Below, piece after piece: positions 11,111-23,294 of a stretch of DNA of 64,000 bases. A program made the position numbers and the translations under genes. Origin of the DNA: Brachycybe producta (lineage: Eukaryota; Arthropoda; Diplopoda; Playtdesmida; Andrognathidae); the NCBI GenBank assembly GCA_036925085.1, contig JAUPFP010000024.1, forward strand, positions 1,832,001 to 1,896,000, given 5' to 3'. Under the pieces are notes generated by a model. The model did no database searches, was not told where the DNA came from, and saw only the letters and a list, made by a program, of their open reading frames with translations. Position 1 is the stretch's first letter. Each line of letters begins with the position of its first letter.

Positions 11111-11220
11111 TCGGACTGTTGGTGTAGTGTTTAGTGTCTCAGCCAATGATAATGTTGGTCATGGGGTTACAATCCGTTGCATCCCTTGCAATAAAAGCGA
11201 GTAAAAATAAAAGATAAAAA
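11111..11220 (+). repeat. Probable tRNA-derived SINE
   Basis: A box A-like TGGTGTAGTGTTTAGTG (from 11120) is followed about 35 bases later by a box B-like GGGGTTACAATCC (11163-11175) and CATCCC, the order and spacing of a tRNA-like RNA polymerase III promoter. An A-rich tail follows (TAAAAATAAAAGATAAAAA). Upstream sequence 10830-11110 may belong to the same or another repeat. Confidence 0.6.
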
Positions 11221-12227
11221 CATTCATAATATAAATGGAAACACAATAAAACTGGTGTAAAATACACAATAGTAAACGTCATCGTTTAAAATACATCAAA
11301 CTGAGTAAATATTTAGGCAGGATAATGAAGTTTCTAATGATAATATTTCCGAATGTTACGGATAGAGAGAGGTTTGTGGGAAATTTCAAGTCAGGAAAGT
11401 TTCCTCATCTAAAAGTTGTAAATATTTATCAAGGGAGTTTAGTTTACGTTTACCAAATGCGTCAATTTGTTTGTTAATTTTTGAATAATAATATCTTTAC
11501 CAGGGCCTTTTATGGAAACTTTTTTTCATGTAAACATTTTTTTTTTAAATAGATTTTTGTTTTTCTGGTAGACTGCTGAGTGCTGACCTTCCCTTCCCTA
11601 TGATAATGTATATATTTTTTTTTGGGTTATTTACCAATATTTTATTCTTTGAAGGGTGTGGGGACCCATTCATTCATTCATTTTTTAATGGAAGTTTTAT
11701 TATCCGCAATAGTCGATATAGTAAACAAGAGTTTATTCTTAACTTCATTGGAATAGGGAGGATGTTTAAGAATAAATATTTCCAAAGTGAGAACTTGATT
11801 TTTTTTTCATTTCTTGAGTAATATTCTATTGTCGGCACTTAAAAATACAACATCTGGTAACTATCTTTAAACAGCATTTTAAAAAATACTAAAAAAAAGA
11901 CCACTTTAACATCCAAAATGGCCTCCAAATAGAAAGAGAGAGGAAGGAGGTTGCTGTAATCTGAAATATTTCTTCAACCACAGTATTTTTTATCTGTACA
12001 TAAATGTCACATTGTTAAGAAATACAAACAAAAAACGTTTTTTCAAGCTCATAAATACAGTTAAAAACAGTCCATTAAATTGTTGGAAAATGAGAACTGG
12101 TAAAAAAAGAAACAAAAACTTGCAAGAAACTTCATTCTAATTTTTAAATGAAACTGCAGTTAAGTTAACCATTATTTTCTATTGGAAATGAACATGGGGG
12201 CAAAATAACTAATTTAAATTTGTTGAT

Positions 12228-12830
12228 ACCTACATTGTTTCCATTATAAAAGTTAAATGCAGTTAAAATTGATTAAAAATGGTTAATTTTAGTAGGAACA
12301 AATGTGGTTAAATTAACCATAGTTAAAGGTATTAACAAAGGAGTTAACTGTATTTATACAACATGGTTAATCATATCATTGAATGGTTAAAACGTCACTT
12401 CCTCTTTTAAACAGATTTGAGGATCATCTAACAGGAAGAGGAATCCAAAAAGGAAGTGACAAAATCATTTAAAATGATTTATAATTAATTGCAATCAAGC
12501 TTGAAAGTGTGCTTTGGTGTGTTTTCATTTTTTCAAACACCTGTATTTTTTGTGTCACTTCCTGTTGGAATTCATCTCATGTTAAACTATGCTAACATGG
12601 CTACCATGTTGTTTATAGGTGGCCACAGTTTTGTGTTTAAAATTTTGGAGTGACATTTTAACCTTTCATAATTTTATTACGTGTAATGTGTTTAACCTTT
12701 ATTATGCCAATGCAGCTGAGCTAACTTGCATTGTTGGTTAATTTAACTGTGGTTAATTTAACCAAGTTTGTTGCCATTAAAAATTAACTGTGGTTATTAT
12801 CATTTTAACTGCTTGTATGGAAACCCAGGT
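12228..12830. repeat. MITE rich in GTTAA motifs, about 600 bp
   Basis: ACCTACATTGTTTCCATTAT with AGTTAAATGCAGTTAAAA at the left mirrors TTTTAACTGCTTGTATGGAA with ACCCAGGT at the right. Many copies of GGTTAA/TTAACC lie between. A related fragment occurs at 51228-51560. Confidence 0.7.
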
Positions 12831-12839
12831 TTAATGATG

Positions 12840-13699
12840 AAATAAGAGAAAATGTAGGAGCAAAACTAAGAAATTGTTATAGAAACTAGAAGGGTAGCAA
12901 GTGTTTTCAAATGAAAACGTGCCTCTCTACATAAATGAAATTTTGGTAATATAACTTTGAATAATTGAGAAGTTGAATTCACCAATAGTAACCATAACAA
13001 AATCAATCTGAATCAATTTTTAGAACAAACTTGACAATTATTTTAAGCCTGAAAAACATAGTTGCTATAGAGCTGTGATAAAAGTTGCAAAAGAAACCAT
13101 AGTAAAGAAAGACCCTTTTTTTGTGTGTAAAACATGTATTGATTTCGCCCACTGAAAAAAGAAGCAATGGCGGATCGAGACGACGATGATGATGATATTG
13201 AAGATTCTATTGTTAAAACCTGTTGCTTTTATATCAATATAACATTTAATATGACATTTAGTTTTTTTTTTATTAATAAAAGCAAACAACAATAACCAAC
13301 ACAAAATAAAACTCAATAGTTTATTCTGCGTGAAGAATTTTCTTTTCGTAAATATATATATCTAATAAATACACATTCCAAACATGAAAATATCTGGTTC
13401 AATAAATAAGAAAAATGTTTTTCCCCCTCTTTTTTTTACACTTTATCGATTTTTCTTGTAGACTGAGATTTTATCAGGAGTAAAATTGGCATTTTTACTC
13501 TCACTGTATCCACAAAAGCATGATTATTATGATAAGCAGTTCTCATATTATTATTAATATTATTATAGTTCTCTGCTGTTCCGCCGTCTTCATCGTGTTT
13601 GGTTGTAGTTATTGTTATTTTTTGGTAGGAAATTCACGTACTTTTATATCTTTATATAGGCCTTATATGTGGAATTTTTGTTTTTATTTAGAAATTCAA
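12840..13699. other. Intronic sequence, no gene seen
   Basis: Contains a half copy of family A (GAAACTAGAAGGGTAGCAAG near 12880) and AT-rich simple sequence. No splice-bounded open frame was found. Confidence 0.6.
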
Positions 13700-13923
13700 T
13701 AGAATCTTGATTATCCGGACTAATTGGCATCTGTCCTGGTCCGGATAAGCCGTAAAATTGCCGGGTTTTTATTTTTTACTTTTAACTATCTCCTCCACTA
13801 ACGGGAAGTTAAACGTAAAAAACAATGATAATCTCAAAAAATAACATTTATATTATGATAAAAGTTGGTCTAGATTACCCGGAAGTCCGGATTACCGAGA
13901 TCCGGATAATCGCAATTCCACTA
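13700..13923. repeat. pogo/Tigger-like MITE
   Basis: The left AGAATCTTGATTATCCGGAC and the right GATCCGGATAATCGCAATTC are inverted repeats flanked by TA. A GATTATCCGGA motif in the TIR plus a TA target is typical of pogo/Tigger elements of the Tc1/mariner superfamily. No transposase is present. Confidence 0.8.
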
Positions 13924-14247
13924 TATGCATAATTTTTTTTGTTATTGTTGCAATTGTCTGTGAAAAGATAAGCCTTTTTTTTATAAATTCATTTTTCTTC
14001 TTCTTATTTTAATCTATTTCATGTTAGCTAAAATGTTGCCATAAAGGTTTTTTTTAAAAAAAGAAGTGAAATCGATAACCCGCCCCCCCCCCCAAAAAAA
14101 CCCCCTCTGCAACGATTTTCATTAAATAAAAAGTATTTGAAACAATTTTTAAAATGAATCTCACGTACCAATCAAGATAATAATAGCTTTAAAAAAGATT
14201 TTTTTAATGTTTATTGACGATTATAGAGGACTGAAAACGTTTCTTTT

Positions 14248-14730
14248 AAGCCCTGTTTTCACTTGACAAAAATGCGTATTAAACTTGAAAAAAACCCCTC
14301 AATAATCGTCTGAAAAGTTAGTATTTTTTTTAACTAGTTGAATTTGATTTCAACTTTTAAACTAGTTGACTTATGAAGACAATTTTGGTCACCATTGTTA
14401 GTTTTCTCTTTGTTTTTATTTAGCTATTTTTTAAATTATTCGTCATTTCACGTGCTGTCATTTAATGCATTTTAATGAGATGTAGGTTACATTTAACACA
14501 AGCTTTTTAACTCAGATTAACATAATTTTAAATTAAATATTTATGAGAAAAGACAATTTATAGTTTAGTTAAAGTGGTAGTAGGGCGATTGGGGTTTTCT
14601 CACTTCAAATTGACCTAATATAATAAAACAAATCATTAAAATGAATAGGAGGGCCACATTTGTACTCGCGTATTGAATTGTTTTTAAGGGTACTTCTCAT
14701 TAAAACATGTGTGTTCAAGTACTAAGGTTG
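14248..14730. repeat. Family F MITE (copy 1, right end unclear)
   Basis: Starts AAGCCCTGTTTTCACTTGAC and shares GGCGATTGGGGTTTTCTCAC and downstream segments with the fuller copy at 49934-50675. Confidence 0.65.
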
Positions 14731-15989
14731 CTTTCTTGAATTTGAGCAAGAAATACATTAATTTTCTAAATTCAGGCAAGGGAGAAGTGGGTAGGGGTGG
14801 GGAAAGCTCTGGAAATCAATAGTAAAGCATGACTCATCAGCTTTCTTTCAGGGGTAGCTTTTTGTTTCTACATCATTTTAAGGGGAGAGATAACATTTTG
14901 AATTTGTATGTAGAAAAGGAAGAGGGGAGAGATTGAGTCAGATGTACCTTCACATTACGTGTCATTCATTGTTATGTCATCCCCAGCCCCCCTTTCTTTT
15001 TTGATAATACAATTGAGAGTATTTTGAGGGGAAAAGAAGGGGTTTTGTTGGGAGGTTCTTTTTCCCTACTTTAGCAATTTTCGTCCTCTTTTGTTTTTTT
15101 CTCAGAAAAATCTTTTCCTTTTAACATTTAGGACTGATTTCATCTTGTGATTTGTACTTAATGATTCAAGTGTGTATCATAGGGTCTACCACATACTATG
15201 TTGACTTTATGAAAGAGTAATTGATGCTTGTAATATGGTAATAGGGTTGCTTGTTCTTGTTCTTCTCCCTTTTTTCTAAAAAAAAAAGGGGGCTCATTTT
15301 GTCATGAAAAGTTGACATTTTTCTCTCCATTAATTCATTCAAATTCGACCTATGGTTTCTGTTTGTATATTAATTGTGCAAGATTAACGTAAAATTAACA
15401 ACAACAACAACTAAAAAAAAGATATATGTTGACCACAGAAAACACGAAAACCTCGATGTTTGTATCTTTACTTTTGTACTTTTGTGGTTTTTTTTATTTT
15501 TCATGTCTAGTTTAACATTTCTGTTAATGTTATAAAACATATACACATTTCTAGTTTCACCAAGCAAGAAAAGAGTATGTCAAGTAAAAGGAAAAAAACC
15601 ACAAATGGTTTTCAATGAACATCATCATCATCAGATGAATCAACCATGTTTGTTTAAAATCGATAATAATGCAATTTATTGCTCATTTTTACTACATTTA
15701 GAGACACAGACAGAGAGAGAGAATGTTTTTTAAAAAAGCCAGTCTTTTTAATGTGTCCTATTTTTTTTTAAATAATCTTATATTATGACATGACATGTGT
15801 GTTGTTATATAATTTAATTTTGATGCATGACAGACAATGCAATTAAAAAAGTACACTTAATTAAATTTCAAATTATTTCACGGTCATCAACAAATTCTAT
15901 TTTAAAATACTTTTTTTTAAAAAAATCTATTTTATATTTATTTTTTCCTTATTTTTTCTTTGTTTATTCTACGTTTCAAATGCAAAATG
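14731..15989. other. Intronic sequence, no gene seen
   Basis: AT-rich with poly-A/T runs and ATC repeats (about 15616-15634). Open frames here are short, with no splice-bounded coding segment. Confidence 0.6.
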
Positions 15990-16560
15990 AAAAGAAACGC
16001 GAATGTGTTTTAGAAAGTAGAAGGGTAATTACCTAGTACATAGCACCTGATAATTTAAATACATTTCAATAATAAACGTGTTCTACAGAGCCCTATGAAG
16101 GACAAACAATATGTAGAATTCAATTTATTCAGTTAATAATCTGAAAATATTGAGTTAATACTTATATAATTTATATAAACTGATTGGCATTAAAATATTG
16201 ATTTAGTATTTCAATTTAAAATATTAATAATAAAGTGAATTTTTATTTGGTGTTCATGTCCTTAACTGGATTCCGTATAATTCACCCTAAACACATTTAA
16301 TTTGAATTCATTTAACTCATGTGTGTGTACAAGGTATAACTCAATTACTTAAGGACATATTTTCACATTGATATCTTTTAAAAATAGCTTTTTATGTCAG
16401 TTCGAAAATGACATAAATTTAAGCAAGACATAAAAAGTTTATTTTGAAATATATAAAACATGAAAATACTATTAAATGATTCAGCCACCCGTTTCTAGTT
16501 TTTAACAAACTTTAAATTTCTCCTTAGTGCTGTTGTTATCTGAAACTACAGAATAACCTG
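15990..16560. repeat. Family A MITE with family B insertion
   Basis: The family A left arm (GTTTTAGAAAGTAGAAGGGT) stops at about 16029, family B fills 16030-16336 (TACCTAGTAC ... GTACAAGGTA), then the A right part resumes (ATTGATATCTTTTAAAAATA; CCCGTTTCTAGTTTTTAAC). Confidence 0.8.
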
Positions 16561-17316
16561 AGAAATCTAAAATCAGCCTAGGTAACACCATTGTAAAAGG
16601 GATGTTGTAAATTCCTTTTTCTTGAGGAATGACAAGTCTCAAACATTCTAAAACAATTCCATTGTAACGGAATAATATATGGACATGGATAAATTGGATT
16701 GGGTGGAAGGAGAGGAGGAGGAGCTGGTTGAAATTGTCTGGCCATTTCGTATATATATTTATATATAAATGTGGTCGTTTCTCTTTTGACAATTGCACGT
16801 TTTTTTTAAAAAAAAAGTCTATATATACAAGTAGAACAAAAACAGGTTTGGTTAGATTCATGTTCTTTCCAACATCACACACACAAAACAATCCAATATA
16901 CAATATGAACAGCCTTTTTAGACAGTTTTAACTTTTGTTATACCGGGGGTTTGTGAAGTTAACTGATAAACATACATGTGTAGATAACACGCATAAGGTA
17001 CGTTTCCACTTAAGACTCCAATAAGAGTGTTTATTTGAGTATGCAACATGATCTTGACAAATAATACTTTGTTTGAAGTTTCAAAAAAATGTTGCAAAAG
17101 CAATTAAAATGTTGCTGAGCTCATGTTGCAAGCACCTGCTCTCCAAAAGCAACATTTGTTTCTTCATAAAGGGGGAAAAAACGAGTCAGTTCACATAGAG
17201 GTGACAGAAAAATACGTCCTTCCCCTGGAAGATCTCACAAAAAATGTGTATTTTTTGTTTATGGCTGCAACATGTTTGAAACGCAGAAATCATTATATAT
17301 ATACATGTATCTAGAC

Positions 17317-17979
17317 CAGTGATTCCCCACAACCTTTTTTTTTGTTTAGAGGAATCCTTGAAATATTTAGTAAAATCTCGAGGAACTCCTACCTGGCTGA
17401 CACATATTAGTTTGGACAGAGGTAAAATACAACCGCAAGTAGGGTTAATAAATAGGGTCAGGATAAAACGATGAACGGGATGAACATTGGGGTAACTCTA
17501 AAACCCGACACAGAATGCATATAGAATTAGATGAACACTATTTTAACACACATTTTAAAGGGATGAACATGGTTTTAGGGGGGATGAACATGGTTTTATG
17601 GGGTTAGGTTAGGTTTGGTTCGGTTAGGTTCGGCTACCTAACCTAAACTAAAACTGTGTTCATCCCCTCTAAAACCATGTTCATCCCTTTAAAGAATGTT
17701 CATCCTTTTATTTCTCTGTTCATCCCTTTAAAATGTGTGTGTTCATCCATGATATAGTGTTCATCTTATTCTATATGCATTCTGTGTCGGGTTTTAGACT
17801 TACCCCAATGTTCATCCCGTTCATTCGTTCATCTTTTTATCCTGACCCTAATAAATAATAATTAACTTATACTGTTGGAATAAAATATTACAGGAATATT
17901 TATTATCCTATTTTTATTAACTAGTTTTCGCAACCTTTTGCAAATGCTTGCAGAAAGGAACCCTGTTTGAGAATCACTA
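17317..17979. mobile_element. hAT-like element, middle layer of the nest
   Basis: Ends CAGTGATTCCCC and GAATCACTA are flanked by a perfect 8-bp duplication ATCTAGAC (17309-17316, 17980-17987). It contains the hairpin element 17455-17848. No transposase frame. Confidence 0.9.
17455..17848. mobile_element. Hairpin element with 9-bp duplication, inner layer
   Basis: Starts GGGTCAGGATAAAACGATGA and ends with the inverted TTTTTATCCTGACCC. Arms over 150 bases long pair almost throughout. It is flanked by a perfect 9-bp duplication TAATAAATA (17446-17454, 17849-17857). The arms carry repeated GATGAACATGGTTTTA motifs, and the loop contains TTAGGTTAGG-type sequence. A 9-bp duplication with long TIRs suggests a Mutator-like (MULE) origin; this is inference. 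Confidence 0.88.
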
Positions 17980-18046
17980 ATCTAGACTCGGTGTATATTT
18001 TCATGAAAATGTTTACAAAGACTCACGAGTACAAGTGGAAACGATG

Positions 18047-18757
18047 CTTTAGATCCACACTCTATTGTCAACAGTGTAATTACTAATTATACACACAAAA
18101 AAGGTTGATATTTGCAAAGGGATAAGAAGATAAAATCTTATTTTACCTACTGATCTTTTTTTTTTTCAAACACTCTGTAGTATTTTTACCACTTTGTGTT
18201 TCCTATCTAGAAAATGGAAACACGATTTTTCCATCAGGGAATTTCAACAACTTTTATACATTTGTACAGTGAAATTCAATTTCTTTAAGAGAGACTTTAA
18301 CTGAATAAGTTGAATAATATCTCAATCCAGGAAATTTAACTTGTCCCTTTTTTTTAAAGAAACTTCTTATTTTTTTTGCAATTTGAAAAAGTTGTCTCTT
18401 GTTATGTTTGTTACTTAGTAAAACTCATTTATTACTAAATTTCTCATTTCTTTATTCTTTACTGAAGTTATCTTATTATTCTTGAAGATATATATGATGG
18501 AAAGCTTACTTATTAGGGGCTGTAATGTAAGAACACCATTTATTCAGTTATTAACTACAGTAAGTCAGTGATTAATGCACCAAGTAACAAACATAAGAAA
18601 AAGCTTTAGAAGAAGAATGTTTGAAGAGTTTAAGATGAAAATTATTATTGATAAATTAGATCACTTCCTCCTCCTCCTCCTCCTCTCTCTATCCAATCAT
18701 ATTACAGTGATTTATGTTCATGCTAATGAGGTTACATTGTTTTTTTTTAATACTTAC
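18047..18757. other. Intronic sequence, no gene seen
   Basis: AT-rich, with CTC repeats at 18665-18685. It leads directly into the donor side of the exon at 18758. Confidence 0.6.
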
Positions 18758-18859
18758 TTTCATTAGTCTGACATATTCTCCATCCTGTGGTTCCAAATAT
18801 ATTTTATCCCCATTTTCATGTGTTGTTGTTGTTGCTGCTGTTGCACCACATTCAGCCAT
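18758..18859 (-). CDS. Possible alternative first coding exon (or internal exon)
   Basis: An open frame starts at an ATG (18859-18857), reads MAECGATAAT followed by threonines, then HENGDKIYLEPQDGEYVRLMK, and ends at a strong donor ATGAAA|GTAAGT in phase 0, compatible with 9110. An in-frame TAA lies upstream (near 18880), which supports a true start. A TATATATA run about 50 bases upstream could be a promoter element. Alternatively the exon is internal: an AAG at 18869-18871 would extend it by three codons (CVL) in phase 0, but that acceptor has a purine-rich lead-in. I recognise no family for this peptide. As a first exon it would make an isoform lacking the coiled-coil and basic segments. 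Confidence 0.62.
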
Positions 18860-18869
18860 AAGGACACAC

Positions 18870-20972
18870 TTGGCTGCTTTACTTTACTTTAAAAAAGAGT
18901 GTATATATATTAAACTGCATATATATTTCCAAAAAATAAAAGTGTGGTGGTCGTAATCCAATATGTTCGTTATCCGAGGAACAACAACACATTTTGCACA
19001 TGTGTTTCCATAATCATTATGATGATGATGATGATGATGTTTGAAGAGAGAAGATATTTTTAGTATATTTTTCAATGAGGTCACTCTACACTAAATTAAT
19101 TGGACACACTCATTAAAATATGTATAAAAACGACACCTGTTTCTCTCTCATAAAATACATAAAATACAAGATGGTTGTTTCTGATCAAAATGATCTTAAA
19201 AGTAATGTCCTTTCAGGTAGACCTTTCAGGTGAATCGCTTAAGACTAGAAAGAACGTTTTTGTTTTGTGTGTTGGCGGGGCTGCACAAATGCCAAGTCTC
19301 ACAACACGTTTTTACATATAATCTTTGGTTTTTAATCCGTATATGGTGGTGAAGTTTGTGTTTCACAATCAGTATTTGACATCAGTCATTTTCCTTTATG
19401 ATTTTTTTTTGTGTAGAAGCTTCAATTGTAAGAAAAAGAAGAATGTGTTGTGTTTTTGTTTTTTTCAAGTCGCCTTGACTTTTCCGGTTTTTGTTAAAAC
19501 TATGGCTTGTGTGTGTGTCTCCGCCCCCCTTTTGTATGTTTCTGTCTCTCCTTAATTATTCCATATGATATTATTTTTTTTTATGTCTTCAAGAAGAAGC
19601 AGAAATGAACTTCCAAAAAGTCTGGAACGGTTTTTTATACTTGATGTTATTTTTTTTCTTTCTATAATTCTCAGCTGTTGTTTAAAGGAGAGGTACTTTT
19701 GAAGGTAGTAAGTAGTAGCAGCTGGTGAACTGAATTCGATTATATGAAGAAGGGCTGACTAACTGGCTGGCTTTTACAAATATATATTGTATTCAAAACC
19801 TTGACGTGTTTTGAATCTTACTCGAAAAAAGCGCTCAAAAATTGAGAGTAAAGTTGTAGGTTACCGTGCCAGCTGCAACAAGGTTCGGCTTATATTATTA
19901 CAAAAAAAAAAAGTAACTCTCAAAATCCTAAGAAACAAAAAGTCAAGTTTTTTGTTTTTGCAAAAGTGACTTCTTTCACTCAATTCCTTTCCTTCTCTTC
20001 TGTGTTTATGTTAAAATTTTGTTGATATTTTTTTACTTATTTATATCTTCTTCTTCACCTCTTTTATAAAACTTGAATTTTTTTTTTTTATAAAATACAC
20101 AACAAGTCCATTTTTCATTGAATTCTTCTTATGGAGTTCATCACTTTCGTATCAAAATTTCTCTAGGGTATTTTTTGTTACCTTTAAACACATATTCCGT
20201 TGTCATGGTAACGGTTTTTTTTTATATATATTCTACACCTTTGAGGTAAACAATTGATGTTTTTTTTGTTGCTACTAAGAATGAACTTAAAGGATTTGTC
20301 TATTTTTCACTTTTCCTACTGCAAGCAAAAAATTTCATACTTTTTTCCGCCTTTCATCAGGTTGTGACTGGCATGTATACATAATAAGTGTTAATGATGC
20401 ACTTATAATTTTCTTCCTTGATGATGAGGAGGAGGAATGACAGAAGTTTCAAATTTGGTTTTGTGTTGTTTTCTTCTCTTTTGAAATGTCAAATATCACA
20501 AGCAGCAGCAGGAGGAGCAAAATACAAAACGGTTCTTGGTTAGGCACTTCAAGGATTTCCCTGAGTTTCCTTAATGATGTTCCTTAGGTTTGTGTGAAAT
20601 TGGGTTATCCTTTGACAAAGTTGACAAAATGGTAAACACTTTTTTGTTGTTGTTGTTGTTGCAAATTTGATGTTTGCAAGGTATCCTAGGTAACTAATTC
20701 CAGAAGAGGTTTATCATTAAACAGTTTTTTTCTTCTATTATATAATTATTAAAAAAAGCTTAAAATACAACCGTTCCAATTTGAAGTAGCAAGTAATAAT
20801 AATAAATGGCTTATTTTTGCTGTTTTGTGCACCTTAAATAAAAAAGCATAACACAAACTATAAACAACAACACATGGCACAAACACTTATTTCGTTTTGG
20901 TCAAAAGAGTGAAAAAGAGCATTGTTCTTCCAATATAAATAGAATCCAGATCATCATGTTTTTAGTGTTCAC
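18870..20972. other. Intronic sequence, possible promoter just upstream of 18859
   Basis: The minus strand upstream of the ATG at 18859 has TATATATA (plus positions about 18902-18911), then T-rich DNA; this could be a TATA box if the exon is a first exon. GAT repeats at 19020-19040. The rest shows no gene-like segment. Confidence 0.4.
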
Positions 20973-21104
20973 CTTGGTCTTAACATAGTCCGCATGTGAC
21001 TCATCCTTAAAGGAGTTCTGGATTCGAATTCTCCTGGGTGGAGTTAGAAATTTTGGTGGTGCTGGAATCTTCTTCTTTTTCCAGAGCTTGAACTTCACAT
21101 TCTT
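20973..21104 (-). CDS. RASGEF1 basic/proline-rich exon (44 codons)
   Basis: This phase 0 exon has acceptor ATATTTCTAAG and donor AAG|GTGAAC. It begins KNVKFKLWKKKKIPAPPKFL, contains TPPRRIRIQNSF and ends DYVKTK. Lysine clusters next to PAPP and TPPRR could act as a nuclear localisation, membrane-binding or SH3-binding segment; this is inference. The same frame stays open on the upstream side of the acceptor, so a longer exon cannot be excluded. Its codon content and Pro/Lys composition differ sharply from the surrounding low-complexity DNA, which supports a coding role. Confidence 0.68.
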
Positions 21105-21114
21105 CTTAGAAATA

Positions 21115-22796
21115 TGTAATAATAATAATGATGATGATGAGCTATATTTATGTAGTTGTAGCCTTGTTTGTATATATGTGTGTGTGTGTGTGTGCCAAGT
21201 GCAAACCACAAATGAGAAATTCCCAAAGCAGCAGCAGCACCACCACCAATGAATGAGCACTGTGTGGCAAAACAGCAGAAAAGCCTGAATTTTGTTTCCT
21301 TTCACAACGTTCAACTTCTACTTCAAATCCAATGCTGTTTTGTGATGATTCTGATGAGTGTGTGTTGCGTTTTTCTCCCTCCTTTTCCAACAAAACTCGT
21401 CAATCGTCTTTTTTCCGCTCAGTCGCTTACTCGAATCAGTCGTTATTCGAGCGAACTCATTTTGCTGTTGTTGTCTGCGTGTTTTATACAGCATGCTACT
21501 TTTTTTTCCAGCTAAAAGCGACATGGTTTAGTTAGTAGCCTCGTCCTCGAGGGGGATGCTGCTTTTGTCATAATTTTTTTTTCCTTTCTCTCTATCTAAA
21601 ATTATCTTCCCCCCCCCCCCCTCTCTCTCTCTCCCTCTCTTTTCCTCTCTCTCTCTCTCTTTCCCTCTCTCTCTCTCTATGTTTTCCAATAGACAGCCTG
21701 AGACATAACCAACTTAGGAGCCTTAAAAAAGCTTTGAGAGCCAGATATGTGTACCCGCGTTTGGCACTTCAGACAATTACTCAAAAGACACAGTTGTGCT
21801 ATTCAAGAACTTGACTGGTGTTATTAATCATGAATTGCATGACTAAATGTACGGACAGTTTTTGACAAGTGACAATCTGACACTGACAGGACATTTCTTA
21901 ACTGTGACCATCAATTGACCATGATGGGCGCCCGCGGCTACTGGCAAAGAGTGTTTGATCTACTGTTCTACATTATATTAGAAAATGGTGTTATTTGGCT
22001 CTTATTTGAGGCTATTTTTTGTCCAATGTAGTCATTTTCATATTGAGCCTTTGTTACTTGCCCTTTCCCCCGTCCCGTTTGTCCCTGTCTCCCCTATGAA
22101 ACAGTCCTGCAGGGCGCCTCTGACTGTGACATTGTCTTTGTGTGTGGCTCAGGAGTCAGTACATTGAAAATAAGGTTGAGGACTTGTTTCTACACTGTTT
22201 GTCCCCTTTTTTTTTGGTTTTTGCTAGGGATTCTTATCATTTGTATTACTATAGGGGCACTGAGGGAATATGGATTGGGAGAGGGTAAATATATACTGTA
22301 TAGTAAAGAATTGGCAGGCGACAGTAACATATAATGTATATATAGGACCTTAATAATGTATTCATATGCAGACATAAGGCTTTCACGGAATGTGATATTC
22401 TTGGATATGAAGGGAACTTGAGAGAAAGAAATTTCAGTGGATTTTCAAAGGGGGGGGGGGAAGAATGAAAAAAAAATGGTAATATATGAGTCTGGTTATA
22501 GAAAGACAACTTTATATTTTAAGAAATATATTTATTATATATAATGTTCCTCTTTTTTAAAGTTTAGTGTCGCCACAAACATCATTTTCCATGAGAAGTT
22601 GAGAGAAAGAGAGAGTGAAAGACTTTGAAAAATTTTTATTTTGAGAAAAATATGATGGATTATGGTTATGATATACAAAGATACATTTCACTTGAGAAAA
22701 GTGAACAAGTTCATTGGCAGATAAAGAGTTTTTAAATATTACTAAAGGATTGGTTTTCATATTTGAAGACATATAAGTTGGCTGAATAGTAATTTC
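21115..22796. other. Intronic sequence with CT/GT microsatellites
   Basis: GT repeat at 21176-21193, CT-rich tract at 21608-21680, poly-G at 22450-22459. A GC-richer stretch at 22045-22165 gives open frames on the plus strand (21985-22167) but no homology or matching splice sites; possibly an old repeat. Confidence 0.45.
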
Positions 22797-23294
22797 TAGG
22801 GATGTCACATTCGAATCCCGAGAATCTTGAAAAATATTCGAGATTCGAATCTGTCGAATCTCTTAACCTTAAAAAAAATGTTAAAAACTTTGGTAAAATT
22901 AGTTTTAACTCCATTGACGGTCCAATTCATCACTAATAAAAAAAACCGGCGATTGTTGCAATTTCGGTGGTACGAGATTCGAAGCTTCGCGCTTTTTTCG
23001 TATTTCGAATCTTTCGAATCCTAACTTTGGTTAAATTAGTTTTTAACTCCGTTGACGTCCAATAGAAGCATTCACTAATAAAAAACCGGCGATTGTTGCA
23101 ATTTCGGGGGTACCCGGATCACCAATATCATCACCTTGTGGCGGCCCTGAGTAAAGCCACACTTGGTTTTTTATTAATAATTTAATTTAATATTTAATAT
23201 TATTTCATTTATTTGTATCTTAATGAATAACATAGATATCTTATACGAAGGATTCGAGAACCTTTTCGGAGCCTCTAGTAATTTCACTAAATTT
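22797..23294. repeat. TTCGAAT-type hAT-like element (copy 1) with internal duplication
   Basis: Begins TAGGGATGTCACATTCGAAT and shares its sequence, in inverse orientation, with 55748-56162. An internal segment is present twice (about 22887-22970 and 23023-23113), including CCGGCGATTGTTGCAATTTC. The TAGGGATG end suggests a hAT element. Confidence 0.75.

Larger units (their letters stand above)
16998..18046. mobile_element. Outer element of a three-level nest
   Basis: TACGTTTCCACTTAAGACTC at the left mirrors GACTCACGAGTACAAGTGGAAACG at the right. The shared core is CGTTTCCACTT followed by a diverged ACTC. It contains the hAT-like element 17317-17979. No clean target duplication was found for the outer element. 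Confidence 0.5.

Noticed and set aside
17600..17645. TTAGGTTAGG as an interstitial telomere
   Set aside because: Only two or three degenerate units in the loop of a transposon hairpin; too short for a telomere relic.
21985..22167. 60-codon plus frame in a GC-richer stretch
   Set aside because: No recognised domain or splice structure; may be an old repeat.
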